From positions 11,262,961 to 11,326,960 of the forward strand of contig NC_135071.1 in NCBI RefSeq assembly GCF_051401765.1: a DNA stretch of 64,000 nucleotides, given 5' to 3'. Shown here in pieces: positions 61,901-64,000 of this stretch (position 1 is its first letter; each line of letters starts with the position of its first letter). The notes below the pieces were generated by a model that worked only from the letters and a program-made list of their open reading frames with translations, had not been told where the DNA came from and ran no database searches. Source of the stretch: Calliopsis andreniformis (lineage: Eukaryota; Arthropoda; Insecta; Hymenoptera; Andrenidae). The position numbers were made by a program, and so were the translations under genes.

Positions 61901-62495
61901 CCAACTCGTAAATATTGAATTACTCAAAATTATTTCATGTCTGAAGTCCTTTTATTTGCTCAATTCCTAGATTCCAATTTCTGAAGTAGAATTGTACGGG
62001 TCTACTTGAATAGTCTAACGTGTGAAGGGAATTCAGCAACAATTCATGGAACCCAAAAAGAATAAGAGTATCTATGGGAATAGAGTCTGTCAATTTGCCA
62101 TCCGAGCGTCTCGGTCCCAAAACTCCATACTCCATGGGAACGTGAGAAAAATCGATTTCGTCGAAGTGACCAGGTGAGTACGTAAGCCCCAAAGGCAACA
62201 TCGGCGAAGATCCACCTGACCTGCTTCTACAGAAGGAAATTTAGGCCAGGTGGTAGTAGACGCCGTCATTCTTAATAATTGATTCCCTTTTCGCGGGTAA
62301 AAAGGAATTCCGATGGCACGGAAGGAAAAGTCCCTTGCGATTTTATTGACCTCTGTCTCAAACGCTCAACCGCCAAGCGTTCAAATATGCAACGCTCCAA
62401 GTTGCATCGGCGAGACCGCCTTCTGCGCGCATATATAAAAATGCACACGTTTCTCGGCCAGCCTCCAACTTACAACTGCGGCGTGTACACGGTTC
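61901..62495. other. AT-rich to CpG-rich transition with donor-like site
   Basis: An 88-codon minus frame (61935-62201) is protein-like but unrecognised. On the plus strand CCAG|GTGAGTACG at about 62170-62182 is a strong donor sequence, but no convincing exon leads into it. Confidence 0.35.
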
Positions 62496-62520
62496 TAAGG
62501 TTGCAGTTACACTATAGAGT
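62496..62520 (+). mobile_element. Lone PIF/Harbinger-like terminus
   Basis: TAA followed by GGTTGCAGTTACAC matches the terminal repeat of the MITE at 31109-31237 (GGCTGCGGTTACAC form) at 12 of 14 positions and has a TWA target-site-like flank. I found no matching opposite end, so the element is truncated or the match is fortuitous. Confidence 0.35.
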
Positions 62521-64000
62521 TATGCTGCGAGAGACGCGGTCAAATGCGCGCGTTTGTATGCAAGCGTACCTGGCGAAAGCGACGAGAAGTGAATTGAAAA
62601 GCGGGCGCCATTGCGGCTTCGCAGTGTGCTGCGGAGGCAGCGTAAAAAGTATGTAGTTTCATCCCTCGCCCTTCAAATATTGTTTCTTTTCATAATTCTC
62701 TAACGGAGTTTGACGCTCGCGCGGTAAAGCCTTCGCTTTGACATTTTCTTCTTCATTATATCTTTGATGTCAAGAGGGGAAAATGTTTTCGTTGTTTGTC
62801 AGTCTTTTGTCGAGAGAGGTCATTTATGAATACTTTGTTCGCGTAATGCTCCTTCAAATTTTTTAAACAGAATTACAATTTTATTACATCAAATGACATG
62901 GTTAATTAAAGCAATTTTAAATTTTGTGACGGTTCTCTTCGTAACATTATATTCAAATAGAATCGAAAAAAAATAACAGAATTCGTTTTTCTCGTATCTG
63001 ACAATGAGTGAGAATACTAATTTTTAAATGCAGGGAGATATTACTGTTGCAAATTAAGCGAAATGAAGGATGATTCTCAGGAAATATACTATTGCGTTTC
63101 AAGCAATGAAATTTGTAGGAAAACAAAAAAGCAGAGGCATAGTTGAAAACACTTGATAAGATAGGTTTTCCGAGGTACAAGTAGGAAAATAATGCATCAC
63201 GATAAAATAAAATCTGATTTAAAATGCGCGAGGAGCGAACACGTGCACGTGTGATAAGACTCGGTCATGTGTGCAAGAATAATTGCACGGTCTGCAACAA
63301 ATTGCACTGATACCGTGTGCCTCCTTTATAGGGGTTAAGCATTAGTGTAGAACGAGGTTGATGCAGGGTGAGCTTTTAAAAAGCCAAAGGGAGGCTTATT
63401 TCTATCCAGATCTCGTATTGCAGGATGCATGATTCTCTGATTCCAGACAATGTGAGAAGGGGAATGGAAACGTGTTATTAAATGAAGGGAGAAAAGATTG
63501 CTACTCTTAAATCGATGAAATGGTTATTGCGAAGAAGCGGAACTGTGATTATTTTCGTCATTCCAATAAAACTTCTGTGTAATCTTTTCCTATGCTTTCT
63601 CTTCCACTCAATACTTTATGGCTTTATAATTCATTGATATAGGGTCGGTAACTATAGAATCTTTTTGTTATGAAACGATTGCTATGTTCGCTATAATTAT
63701 AATCTCCACCAGTTTTAATTTTGTCAAGAACTCCCTTTTATTTTAAGCATTTGCGGTCCCAATTTTTGCGCGCCCAACATTTTTTTCAATAACTCTTTAT
63801 TATTCTAATTGTAAGTCAATTTGAAGATGTAGACAGTGACATGACATAAGAGTACTTGTGAAAAAGCCTAATGTCCAGTTACAATCGACATACAAGTGCA
63901 AAAGATTAAATTATATAGAGCTAATGGGTTTTGCTTGTTATTCACTGCGCGTGCATTTTTAGTAAACCCAAACTAAACTATCATAAAGTTAACAATAGAA
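62521..64000. other. CpG-rich tail then AT-rich stretch with double E-box palindrome
   Basis: CpG-rich to about 62740, then AT-rich. At 63239-63252 the perfect palindrome ACACGTGCACGTGT joins two CACGTG E-boxes. A clustered set of TGCAC words follows to 63320. No gene is seen. Confidence 0.4.

Noticed and set aside
62279..62656. 125-codon plus-strand frame
   Set aside because: It opens with TTG, is Arg- and Cys-rich as CpG-rich DNA tends to give, and overlaps a transposon-like end at 62496.
1..64000. Known insect microRNAs (let-7, bantam, miR-1, miR-2, miR-8, miR-9, miR-276 and others)
   Set aside because: Scanning by eye for their mature sequences on both strands found no match. This check is not exhaustive.
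1..64000. CRISPR arrays, bacterial operons, rRNA genes, telomeric TTAGG arrays
   Set aside because: No regularly spaced repeats, no ribosome-binding-site-led gene strings, no rRNA-like sequence and no TTAGG tandem were seen.

Overview
The window looks like non-coding DNA from an insect nuclear genome, most likely a hymenopteran (bee, ant or wasp). The base is strongly AT-rich. It is broken every 2-4 kb by 0.3-0.9 kb blocks that are GC-richer and full of CpG, with no sign of CpG depletion. Small decayed DNA-transposon ends are scattered through it, including one with the ACACCCTGTATA-type terminus often seen in insect repeats. The species call is inference. No bacterial operon, rRNA gene, CRISPR array or intact transposase was found, and no open frame longer than 135 codons exists on either strand.

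Layout. Positions 1-6540 are mostly AT-rich, with a CpG block at 2421-3120. A GC-richer block at 6541-7189 ends in the best coding candidate, a possible signal-peptide exon (7190-7253, + strand) with a consensus splice donor. From there to the right end the window reads as alternating AT-rich filler and CpG-rich blocks, as expected for very large introns or intergenic DNA around a developmental or neuronal gene. A second, weaker exon candidate is a 34-nt microexon at 26156-26189 (+).

Mobile and repeated DNA is the best-supported content. There is a TTAA-flanked piggyBac-type MITE (44624-44778), a TTA-flanked PIF/Harbinger-type MITE (31109-31237) with a lone related end at 62496, and a TA-flanked foldback element (39767-39996). 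A recent A-B-A duplication lies at 23210-23746, with a third copy of part B at 27423-27653. Three degenerate copies of one repeat sit in mixed orientation at 47395-47890. An insect repeat ends at 18262 and has an older partial copy just downstream. Further items are a CAAGTTACTTGA-rich degenerate tandem repeat (20616-21150), a diverged repeat pair (16627 and 56624), and a tRNA-derived SINE-like head (44928-45011).

No interacting gene system is visible. If the signal-peptide exon is real, much of the window would be its first intron, and the CpG blocks would be candidate enhancers or alternative promoters. One such hint is a 14-mer containing the palindrome CTGATTAATCAG, shared by blocks at 25.3 kb and 28.6 kb. 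Conservation and RNA data, not available here, would decide.
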